Shown here one piece after another: positions 1 to 8,000 of a DNA stretch of 64,000 nucleotides. The notes under the pieces were generated by a model. That model had not been told where the DNA came from. It searched no databases and worked only from the letters and a program-made list of their open reading frames with translations. The number at the start of each line of letters is the position of its first letter. Position 1 is the first letter of the stretch. A program made the position numbers and the translations under genes. The stretch comes from Lactonifactor longoviformis DSM 17459 (GTDB taxonomy: Bacteria; Bacillota; Clostridia; Lachnospirales; Lachnospiraceae): the NCBI RefSeq assembly GCF_900129135.1, contig NZ_FQVI01000001.1, positions 1 through 64,000 of the forward strand. The letters run 5' to 3'.

Positions 1-1
1 C

Positions 2-196
2 CATGGGGCGTTGCTCCGCATGAACCGCTCCATCCAGGCAGAAGGGACATTTGGAATCATCAAATACGACCGAAGGTATAAGCGAATTGTAAGAAGAGGA
101 CTGGATTCGGTAAGAGTAGAGATATTTCTTGTTTCTATCGGCCATAATCTCTATAAAATCTATAATAAGCAGATGAGACTCCGGGAAGTGGCTTAA
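2..196 (+). CDS. IS1182-like transposase, C-terminal fragment (cut by window edge)
   Basis: The reading frame is already open at base 2, so this is the last 64 codons of a longer gene that starts outside the window. The residues RSIQAEGTFGIIKYDRRY, followed by RRG and a closing ..VRVEIFLVSIGHNLYKIYNK, are the typical C-terminus of IS1182-type DDE transposases, whose last catalytic acidic residue is the Glu of QAEG. Known of the family: the enzyme cuts and joins the ends of its own element. Whether the rest of the gene is intact cannot be judged here. A hairpin that looks like the element's right end follows at 281-327. Confidence 0.8.
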   Translation, partial: HGALLRMNRSIQAEGTFGIIKYDRRYKRIVRRGLDSVRVEIFLVSIGHNLYKIYNKQMRLREVA

Positions 197-280
197 AGAA
201 GAAAGAGCGCACGTTTGTTGGGGTAAGGGGGATTATGCGCTTTTTACTGCTTTTTTCTTACGCTTTCCACAAAATAAAGA

Positions 281-327
281 GGGGCTGAAAAAATGGAGTT
301 AGAGCAACTCCATTTTTTCACAGCCCC
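281..327. terminator. Long hairpin: IS end and/or bidirectional terminator
   Basis: Arm 281-300 pairs with 306-327 across a 5-base loop; the only break is a two-base insertion (ca) in the second arm. Each arm contains a run of A or T, so RNA made in either direction has a stem followed by U-rich sequence. It directly follows the GH112 stop codon and so could end that transcript. The same sequence is also a good candidate for the insertion sequence's terminal repeat. Confidence 0.7.
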
Positions 328-2493
328 TTACTCTATCTCATACCAGATAATCTCATTGGCATCCAGTTCTGCACAAAAGCTGCTGCCGTCTCCCCGGTAC
401 ACCACCGTACTCTGGGGCTCATAGGTATTGTTTACCACACAGTATTTGTGATTTTTAATATAGGCATGCACCTCTACATTATAATTGGTGCTGAACCAGT
501 GTCTGATGTTTGCTTCGTCTGACGCCGCCCACAGTACAGCCCGGTACAAAAGCCTGCTGTTCTCAAAGCTGTAAGGAAGCCCGCTGATGTAGACGCTCCT
601 TCCCCTGCCAAAAGAATTCACTGCCAGCTGCACTTCTTTGTCAATCTGTTTTAGCACTGTAGTTCCCTCCAGGGCAAATATATTCTTCTTCCCCTCCCCA
701 AAGTCAATGTCACCCCGGCAGTCTTCTGTGATAAAGTGTGCATGTTCTTCCCAGTTATACTTATCCTTATTCAGGTTGAATCCATTTTCTTCTTCAACCC
801 CCATTACCGTGGCCAGCTGGAAAAACCGGCCTTCCCACTGATAAGCGGCAGGTTCCCCCACTCCGATAAAACCGCCTCCCTGGTAGATAAACTTTTTGAC
901 AGCTGTGATGATCTTCTCATCGATCCAGTTTTCACCCCCGCTGTATGCTGTGCCGGCATCTCCCACATTGATGATAACATCAATGTCATCCAGCAGATGC
1001 TCATCCCTGCGGATATCGTCAAAGCTGATAAATTCAACCGCAAAAGGCGCACCGCTCAGAGCCTCTATGATGCCTGCATAAGAATAGTTCTGCTTATAGT
1101 ACAGCGCATGATGAACCATGTGATTGCCCCAGGCACGCATTCTTCCCCAGCAGTTCAGGACAGCCACTTTTTTGATGCAGTATGGAGTGGTTCCCTTTAT
1201 ATTGGAATACAAAAGCCGGAATTCCTCACACACGCTCTGCACATAATCCATAAATTCTGGGAACTCCAGGGCCAGCTTCAGGTATCCCCCATAGCCGATC
1301 CGGTCGATGGGTTTCCTGAGGATCGCCCGCCTGGCAGTTACCCAGTTCACTTTTGCCTCTTTCACCGGATCTCCTCCCTCGTGGAAGACATCCGGGAAGA
1401 AATACGGAAGGAACCTTCCCTCTGTATATCTTACCCCTGGTATATCACTGATCAGACGGAGCGTGGAGCCGTTTCCCACACTTCCCACCACAGCGTCCAG
1501 GCCAATGCTCTGGAATTCTTCCATAAAAGGTTCCATGCCAATCCAGTGATCCCCCAGGAACATCATAGCTTCTCTGCCGTATTCATGGGTGATGTCAACC
1601 ATTTCTTTTGCCAGTTTGGCTACCTCTCTGCGCTGAAAGTCCTGAAAATCCCTGAATTCCCTGGAAGGAATCCGGTAGGTGTTATTCATATATCCCTGAT
1701 CAATAATAAATTCCGGGCGGAACCTGTAGCCTGCCTCTTGTTCAAACTGTTCCAGTATATAAGGGCTGACCGATGCAGAATACCCGTACCAGTCCACATA
1801 TTTTTCTCTGGCAAGTTCATCAAATATCAGGGTGAACTGATGGAAGAACGTTGTGAAGCGCACGACATTCACATGAGGATTCTTCTCCAGAAAACGACGC
1901 AGCCGCTCCATAGAATAGGCTCTGGTCTTGGGCTGCCGCACATCAAAGGTCACCTGATGCTCTACATCCTTCCATCCGTTTGTGACCGAGTTGTACATAT
2001 GAACCGGATCCCACATAATATAGGCCAGAAAGCTCACGGTATACTCGTGAAAAAGGCTGGCAGGCTCTATGACAACACAGCCGGATTCTTCGTCATAGCT
2101 CCACTGGTCCGAAGATACCACTTCTCCTGTGGTGCGATCTATGACTTCCCACCATCTTTTTATGTCATCCCGGGTGTTCACCTTCAGCATATCCGGGTAG
2201 AGATGATCCATTAAATGAATGCTGAGCTTCTCTTTCTCTGCATTGTGAAAGGAAGTCATAATATACATCTGCTGGATCTCTTCAGGGTTCGCTTTTGCCC
2301 ACTCATTATCCTTCCGGGTCGTATAATAGGTTGAGTATACCTTAACTCCGATATTCTTTAATTCATCCGGATAATCTGTCCCGTCGCAGTCCCGAATCGC
2401 ATCCGCCCCCCAGCGGTTTACCACTTCTTTTGTCTCCTGTACAATATCCATATCCGTTGGTATTGTCACTCTTCCAAAACCATACTCTTCCAT
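328..2493 (-). CDS. GH112 family galactosyl phosphorylase (galacto-N-biose / galactosyl-rhamnose type)
   Basis: 721 aa, the usual size for family GH112. These cytoplasmic enzymes split a beta-galactosyl disaccharide with phosphate to give galactose 1-phosphate. Family landmarks: GRVTIPTDMD near the start, WGADAIRDCDGTDYPDE (28-44), WWEVIDRTTGEVV (114-126), FIIDQGYMNNTYR (262-274), GDHWIG with Asp315, the likely general acid by position, and PVDRIGYGGYL-like PIDRIGYGGYL. The chosen start (2493) has AAGGAG seven bases upstream; a longer frame to 2625 exists but its extra 44 residues do not look like the family. The N-terminal GRVTIPTDMD resembles galactosyl-1,4-L-rhamnose phosphorylases of clostridia more than bifidobacterial lacto-N-biose enzymes, but substrate cannot be fixed by reading. 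No transporter or N-acetylhexosamine kinase lies nearby. Divergent from the AraC-type gene, its probable regulator. Confidence 0.88.
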   Translation of the reverse strand: MEEYGFGRVTIPTDMDIVQETKEVVNRWGADAIRDCDGTDYPDELKNIGVKVYSTYYTTRKDNEWAKANPEEIQQMYIMTSFHNAEKEKLSIHLMDHLYPDMLKVNTRDDIKRWWEVIDRTTGEVVSSDQWSYDEESGCVVIEPASLFHEYTVSFLAYIMWDPVHMYNSVTNGWKDVEHQVTFDVRQPKTRAYSMERLRRFLEKNPHVNVVRFTTFFHQFTLIFDELAREKYVDWYGYSASVSPYILEQFEQEAGYRFRPEFIIDQGYMNNTYRIPSREFRDFQDFQRREVAKLAKEMVDITHEYGREAMMFLGDHWIGMEPFMEEFQSIGLDAVVGSVGNGSTLRLISDIPGVRYTEGRFLPYFFPDVFHEGGDPVKEAKVNWVTARRAILRKPIDRIGYGGYLKLALEFPEFMDYVQSVCEEFRLLYSNIKGTTPYCIKKVAVLNCWGRMRAWGNHMVHHALYYKQNYSYAGIIEALSGAPFAVEFISFDDIRRDEHLLDDIDVIINVGDAGTAYSGGENWIDEKIITAVKKFIYQGGGFIGVGEPAAYQWEGRFFQLATVMGVEEENGFNLNKDKYNWEEHAHFITEDCRGDIDFGEGKKNIFALEGTTVLKQIDKEVQLAVNSFGRGRSVYISGLPYSFENSRLLYRAVLWAASDEANIRHWFSTNYNVEVHAYIKNHKYCVVNNTYEPQSTVVYRGDGSSFCAELDANEIIWYEIE

Positions 2494-2553
2494 AGTTTCT
2501 CTCCTTACCTTCCCGTTTCTGCATTCTGTTACTAGATCTACATGATTAATTTC

Positions 2554-2582
2554 AGTATAAAAAAATAGTTTTCTGCCTTCAA
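2554..2582 (-). promoter_or_regulatory. Promoter of the GH112 gene
   Basis: On the minus strand a -35 of TTGAAG (2577-2582) and a -10 of TATACT (2554-2559) are separated by 17 bases, about 60 bases upstream of the chosen start. It is a consensus match only. It sits beside the divergent AraC-gene promoter, so one regulator bound between them could control both. Confidence 0.55.
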
Positions 2583-2611
2583 CTCCATTGTTGCTCAATA
2601 AGTTATATATC

Positions 2612-2640
2612 TTGTCTTTCACCACTGAAAATGCTATAAT
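2612..2640 (+). promoter_or_regulatory. Promoter of the AraC-type regulator gene
   Basis: TTGTCT (2612-2617), a 17-base spacer and TATAAT (2635-2640) preceded by TG at 2632-2633, an extended -10. The start codon is 30 bases downstream. The divergent GH112 promoter lies within 60 bases. Confidence 0.65.
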
Positions 2641-2669
2641 TATACTATTATTTTTTAAAGGAGTTCCCT

Positions 2670-3521
2670 ATGGCACATGTACAGTATTCCATGGCTGAGG
2701 TCTACAACCGTCAGCCTCTTGAACGTTTATTATATATTTCCTCTTCCTCTTATGGAAAGGACTGGATCAGCCTGCTCCATACCCACAGCTTTGCAGAATT
2801 ATTCTATGTGGTGGAAGGGAGCGGATATTTCTGCACGGAATCACACCAGTTTCCCATCTGCAAAGACACTTTAATTATCATCAATCCCAATGTAAAGCAC
2901 ACAGAAAAGTCATCTACTGACAAGCCTTTGGTCTACATAGCCCTGGGGATAGAGAATCTCCGATTTCAGTTTTTCTCCGACACCCTGGACTGTCACATCT
3001 ATGATTTCCAGAACCACAGAAGCAGTATTCTTCCCCTGCTTCAGACTATGCTGGATGAGGTAAAGCACAAAAAGAGTTCCTATGAGCAGATCTGCCAGCA
3101 TTATTTTATGATTTTTCTTCTGCGGACCCAGCGAATAACCGGCGACAGTTTTTCACTGGCCGCCCCCAAAGATATTCCGGCTGAGTGCGAGTTTGTGAAA
3201 GAGTATATTGATACCCACTACCAGGATTCCCTTACCCTGGATTCCCTGGCGGAGCTGTCCCACCTGAACAAGTTTTATCTGTCCCATATGTTTTCAAAGG
3301 CCTATGAGACCTCACCCATTAACTATCTCCTGGAGCGGAGAATCCTGAACAGCAAGGAGCTTCTGAAGAATTCCGATTACAGTATTACTCAGATTGCCCA
3401 TATGACCGGGTTTTCTTCCTCTAATTACTTTTCTCAGTCTTTCAAAAAATATGCGGGCGTTACCCCGAATCTGTATCGAAAGAAGCACCGAAATGGAAAA
3501 ACAATGCTGCAGGAATCCTGA
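2670..3521 (+). CDS. AraC family transcriptional regulator with N-terminal cupin
   Basis: 283 aa. Residues about 30-90 form a cupin-like sensory domain (HTHSFAELFYVVEGSGYF, then NPNVKHTEKS), the usual sugar-binding part of AraC/XylS activators. The last 100 residues hold two helix-turn-helix units: LTLDSLAELSHLNKFYLSHMF and, further on, ITQIAHMTGFSSSNYFSQSFKK, which is the AraC signature. The start has AAAGGAG eight bases upstream. It is divergent from the GH112 phosphorylase gene, so it most likely activates that gene in response to a disaccharide or its breakdown product; this role is inferred from position. A strong bidirectional terminator follows the stop codon. Confidence 0.9.
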   Translation: MAHVQYSMAEVYNRQPLERLLYISSSSYGKDWISLLHTHSFAELFYVVEGSGYFCTESHQFPICKDTLIIINPNVKHTEKSSTDKPLVYIALGIENLRFQFFSDTLDCHIYDFQNHRSSILPLLQTMLDEVKHKKSSYEQICQHYFMIFLLRTQRITGDSFSLAAPKDIPAECEFVKEYIDTHYQDSLTLDSLAELSHLNKFYLSHMFSKAYETSPINYLLERRILNSKELLKNSDYSITQIAHMTGFSSSNYFSQSFKKYAGVTPNLYRKKHRNGKTMLQES

Positions 3522-3529
3522 TTCAGCAA

Positions 3530-3572
3530 AAAAAGGAGAAGAAATCCAGGGAACAGATTTCTTCTCCTTTTT
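3530..3572. terminator. Bidirectional terminator between the AraC-type gene and gltD
   Basis: Perfect 17-base arms (3530-3546 and 3556-3572) around a nine-base loop. The arms begin with A runs and end with T runs, so the structure serves the plus-strand regulator gene and the minus-strand gltBD operon. Confidence 0.9.
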
Positions 3573-3581
3573 ATTATTTCG

Positions 3582-5075
3582 TCACTGCACCGATAAATTA
3601 GAGTATCCCATCAGGCTGATATCCACTTCTCTGGCTGCCTCACGGCCTTCCCGGATGGCCCATACGACCAGGGACTGTCCTCTGTGCATATCCCCCGTTG
3701 TGAATACATTAGGCACATTAGTGGCATATTCCCCTTCCCTGGTGGCCACATTCGTCCGCGGGGAAAGTTCAACCTTAAAAGCATCGGCAATATACTTCTG
3801 AGCGCCCAGAAAACCTGCTGCGATCAGTACTATCTCAGCCTTCATCTCCTGTTCGCTGCCCTCTACGGGGGCCATAATCATGCGCCCTGTTTTCTCGTCT
3901 TTTTTGCTCTCCAGTTTTACCGTAATCAGCTTTTCCAGCTCTCCTTTTTTATTCTTCACAAATTCTTTTACTGTTGTCTGATAGATTCTGGGATCATGAC
4001 CGAACATGGCAATGGCTTCCTCCTGCCCGTAATCTGTCTTGCAGATCTTTGGCCATTCCGGCCACGGGTTATTCGCTGCCCGCACATCCGGGGCCTTCGG
4101 CATCATCTCCAGCTGTGTCACATTGGCAGCTCCCAGGCGGATAGAAGTTCCCACGCAGTCATTGCCGGTGTCACCTCCCCCGATGACAACCACGTTCTTT
4201 CCCTTCACGTCAATATACTTTTTGTCTGCAAATTCCGAATCCAGCAGACTCTTCGTGGCAGCCCTCAGGAAATCTACCGCAAAGTGAATTCCCTTGGCAT
4301 CTCTCCCCGGTGCGCTGATGTCTCTGGGATTGGAAGCGCCGCAGGCCAGTATTACCCTGTCATAGTTTTTCAGAAGGTCCTCTGCCTTGTAGTTTTTGCC
4401 GATATCTGCATTTGTGACAAACTCTATCCCTTCCTCCTCCATGACTGCGATTTTCCGATCAATCACGGATTTGTCCAGCTTCATGTTAGGTATGCCGTAC
4501 CTGAGAAGACCTCCGATTCTGTCAAATCGTTCAAATACCGTCACAAAATGCCCCCTGCTGTTCAGCTGATCCGCAGCTGCCAGACCCGAGGGACCGCTCC
4601 CCACAACAGCCACCTTTTTACCGGTTCTGACCTTTGGGGGATTGGCCTTTGCATATCCCTCTTCATACGCCTTTTCAATAATTGCATATTCATTTTCTTT
4701 TGTGGATACGGGCTGACTGTCCAGATTACAGGTACAGGCCGCCTCACAGAGAGCCGGACATACCCGGGAAGTAAACTCCGGAAAATTATTTGTCTTTTTC
4801 AGGCGCCGGTATGCCTGCTTCCAGTTGCCCAGATACACCAGGTCGTTCCACTCCGGCACCAGATTGTGGAGCGGACAGCCGGAGGCCATCCCCGCCAGCA
4901 TCATTCCCGACTGACAGAAAGGCACCCCGCAGGCCATACACCTGGCCCCCTGGAGCTGCTGTTCTTCCAGAGGAAGGTGAACATGGAACTCATTAAAATG
5001 TTTTATTCTTTCTTCCGGTGCTTCTGCATCTGATGTTTTTCTTTTATAGTCTAAAAATCCAGTTGGTTTTCCCAT
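3582..5075 (-). CDS. gltD: Glutamate synthase small subunit
   Basis: 497 aa. The small subunit of NADPH-dependent glutamate synthase carries FAD and iron-sulfur clusters and passes electrons to the large subunit, which turns glutamine plus 2-oxoglutarate into two glutamates. Visible features: cysteine-rich N-terminus (CMACGVPFC, then GCPLHN and CPALCEAACTC), an FAD site VVGSGPSGLAAADQL, an NADPH site VVIGGGDTGNDC, and a closing TGDMHRGQSLVVWAIREGR. The start at 5075 has AGGAGGG upstream; a longer frame to 5120 would run into gltB. The stop codon of gltB lies 13 bases before this start and overlaps its ribosome binding site, so the pair is co-transcribed and translated in step. Confidence 0.96.
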   Translation of the reverse strand: MGKPTGFLDYKRKTSDAEAPEERIKHFNEFHVHLPLEEQQLQGARCMACGVPFCQSGMMLAGMASGCPLHNLVPEWNDLVYLGNWKQAYRRLKKTNNFPEFTSRVCPALCEAACTCNLDSQPVSTKENEYAIIEKAYEEGYAKANPPKVRTGKKVAVVGSGPSGLAAADQLNSRGHFVTVFERFDRIGGLLRYGIPNMKLDKSVIDRKIAVMEEEGIEFVTNADIGKNYKAEDLLKNYDRVILACGASNPRDISAPGRDAKGIHFAVDFLRAATKSLLDSEFADKKYIDVKGKNVVVIGGGDTGNDCVGTSIRLGAANVTQLEMMPKAPDVRAANNPWPEWPKICKTDYGQEEAIAMFGHDPRIYQTTVKEFVKNKKGELEKLITVKLESKKDEKTGRMIMAPVEGSEQEMKAEIVLIAAGFLGAQKYIADAFKVELSPRTNVATREGEYATNVPNVFTTGDMHRGQSLVVWAIREGREAAREVDISLMGYSNLSVQ

Positions 5076-5088
5076 CTTCTTTTCCCTC

Positions 5089-8000
5089 CTATCTTCTGGT
5101 ATTGGCATAAAATGCTTCAATCTGTGCCTGTTTGCTGCTCAGCCCTTTTTCCTCCATCTGCACAATCGTCTGAAGCATACGGCTGTAATCATGAGGTATA
5201 ATTTTCTTGAATTTGGGGAGATATTCTCCAAAGTTATTCAAAATCTCTTTTCCCTTTTCCGAATTGGTACAGGTAACATGATCCTGAATCATTTCTTTTA
5301 ATTCCTGCACATCGTATTTGGATGTGATCCTTGACACAGAGATCATCTGTTTATTTAATTTTGTATAGATATCGCTGTCCTCGTCCAGCACATACGCCAC
5401 GCCGCCGCTCATACCTGCGGCAAAGTTCTTGCCGATTTTTCCAAGAATCACAGCACGGCCTCCTGTCATATATTCACACCCGTGGTCACCTACGCCTTCC
5501 ACAACTGCAATTGCCCCTGAATTTCTGACACAGAAGCGTTCTCCGGCCACGCCATTTACATAAGCCTTGCCGCTGGTGGCACCGTAGAGAGCTACGTTGC
5601 CGATAATTATATTTTCATCCTGCTTAAACTGAACGCTCTTGGGGGGATACACAATCAGCTTGCCCCCGGAAAGTCCTTTTCCGAAATAATCGTTGCTGTC
5701 CCCCTCAAGCTCCAGGGTCAGCCCTTTGGGGATAAAAGCGCCGAAGCTCTGTCCTCCTGCTCCGTGGCAGAGCACTGTATAAGTATCTTCGTCCAGGCTG
5801 TCCTGGTATCTCCTGGTTATCTCAGCCCCGAAGATAGTTCCGAAGGCCCTGTCGGTGTTGGACACATCCACTTCTATACTCTTTTTCTGCCTGTCTTCCA
5901 GCGCAGCTCCCAGGCGTTTCATAAGAATCCTTTCATCCGCTGTCTTTTCCAGATGGAAATCGTATACCTGCCTGGGGTCAAAGGTTACTTTTGCCTTCGG
6001 AGAAGCGTAGGGGTTATCCAGAATTCTGGCAAGATCAACTTTTGATGCCTTACCGTTTTGTATTGTATCCTTTACTTTCAGCAGATCGGTTCTCCCCACC
6101 AATTCATCCACTGTGCGGACGCCAAGCTCTGCCATATACTCCCTCAGCTCCTGGGCAATAAACCGCATAAAGTTAATGACATACTCTGGTTTGCCCCGGA
6201 ACCGCTTTCTAAGCTCCGGATTCTGTGTCGCCACGCCTACCGGGCAGGTATCCAGATTGCAGACACGCATCATCACACATCCCATGGTGACAAGAGGTGC
6301 CGTGGCAAAGCCGAACTCTTCCGCCCCCAGCATAGCGGCAATGGCTACATGACGGCCGCTCATCAGCTTGCCGTCTGTCTCAATCACAACTTTATTGCGC
6401 AGTCCGTTTCGTATCAGAGTCTGGTGGGTCTCAGAAAGCCCCAGTTCCCAGGGAAGACCCGCATTGTGGATGGAACTTCTGGGGGCCGCTCCGGTGCCTC
6501 CGTCATAGCCGGAAATCAGGATAACCTGGGCTCCGGCCTTGGCAACACCCGCTGCGACTGTGCCCACGCCGGCTTCGGATACCAGCTTTACAGAAATTCT
6601 GGCATTTTTGTTGGCGTTTTTCAGATCATAGATAAGCTGTGCCAAATCCTCAATGGAATAGATATCATGGTGGGGCGGGGGAGAGATCAGACTCACCCCA
6701 GGGGTTGAATGCCTGGTCTTGGCAATCCAGGGATATACCTTTCCTCCGGGCAGGTGTCCGCCTTCCCCCGGCTTTGCCCCCTGCGCCATCTTAATCTGAA
6801 TTTCCTGGGCGCTGACCAGATATCTGGAGGTCACTCCGAAACGGCCTGATGCCACCTGCTTAATAGCAGAACAGCGGTTTTTGCCGTCTTTTCCTGTTAC
6901 CAGTCGCTCGTAGTCCTCACCCCCTTCTCCGCTGTTTGATTTGCCGTGAAGGGTATTCATGGCAATTGCCAGCGTTTCGTGTGCTTCCTTAGAGATGGAA
7001 CCGTAAGACATGGCTCCGGTCTTAAATCTTTTTACAATGGATTCCACACTCTCCACCTGGTCCACGGGGATCCCTTTTTTGGGATACTTAAAGTCTATCA
7101 GGTCTCTGAGCGTACCCATCCGTTCCTCATTGTCTATGAGATGTGTATACTCTTTAAACTGGCTGTAATCTCCGTTTTTCGTGGCTTCCTGGAGCAGATG
7201 GATGGTCTGGGGATTGTACAGATGTTCTTCCCCCCCGCGGCGCATTTTATGTCTTCCCATGCTGTCCAGGGTTGTGTCTACCTTAAGTCCCAGAGGATCA
7301 AAGGCCTGGCTGTGAAGCTCATTCACTTCCCTGGAAATGTCCTCCAGGGTAATGCCCCCGATTCTGCTCACAGTGTTGGTAAAATATTTGTCAATCACAG
7401 TCTGGTCGATGCCGACTGCCTCAAATATCTGCGCTCCCTGATAGGACTGTATGGTAGAGATGCCCATCTTGGAGGCAATCTTTACAATCCCGTGGAGTAC
7501 TGCGTCATTATAATCATTGACTGCCGCATAATAATCTTTGTCAAGCATATGATTGTCAATCAGCTCCCGGATTGTCTCCTGGGCCAGATATGGATTAATG
7601 GCACAGGCACCGTAGCCCAGAAGCGTTGCAAAATGGTGCACCTCCCTGGGCTCTCCGGATTCCAGAATCATTGCCAGAGAAGTCCTTTTCTTTGTTTTTA
7701 CAAGATGCTGGTGGACTGCAGACACAGCCAGAAGGGAAGGAATCGCAACATGATTCTCATCGACTCCCCTGTCTGAGAGAATTATAATGTTGGCGCCGTC
7801 TCTGTGTGCTCTGTCAACTTCCACAAATAAACGGTCAATGGCTTTTTCCAGATTGGTGTTTTTATAGTACGTAATGGGGAGTACTTCAACGGCAAAGCCC
7901 TCTATCTTCATACTTTTGATTTTCATCAAATCTGTATTAGTCAAAATAGGGTTATTCACCTTCAGCACTTTACAGTTCTCCGGCTTTTCCTCCAGAAGAT

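Larger units (their letters stand above)
1..327 (+). mobile_element. Right end of an IS1182-like insertion sequence (partial)
   Basis: The transposase tail at 2-196 is followed by a short non-coding stretch and then a near-perfect inverted repeat at 281-327. The last bases of that repeat touch the stop codon of the GH112 gene at 328. I infer that the outer arm (306-327) is the right terminal inverted repeat. The left end and any target duplication lie outside the window, so the boundary is a proposal. A weaker pairing between 202-210 and 234-243 may be the transposase terminator. Confidence 0.6.

Noticed and set aside
736-2214. Long open frame on the plus strand opposite the GH112 gene
   Set aside because: It is a shadow of a well-supported gene; the translation is rich in His, Cys and Pro, has no motif and lacks a ribosome site.
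2494-2625. Longer N-terminus for the GH112 protein
   Set aside because: The extra 44 residues include the predicted promoter, and the inner ATG has an AAGGAG site.
3684-5033. Long open frame opposite gltD
   Set aside because: Antisense shadow of gltD; no domain features.
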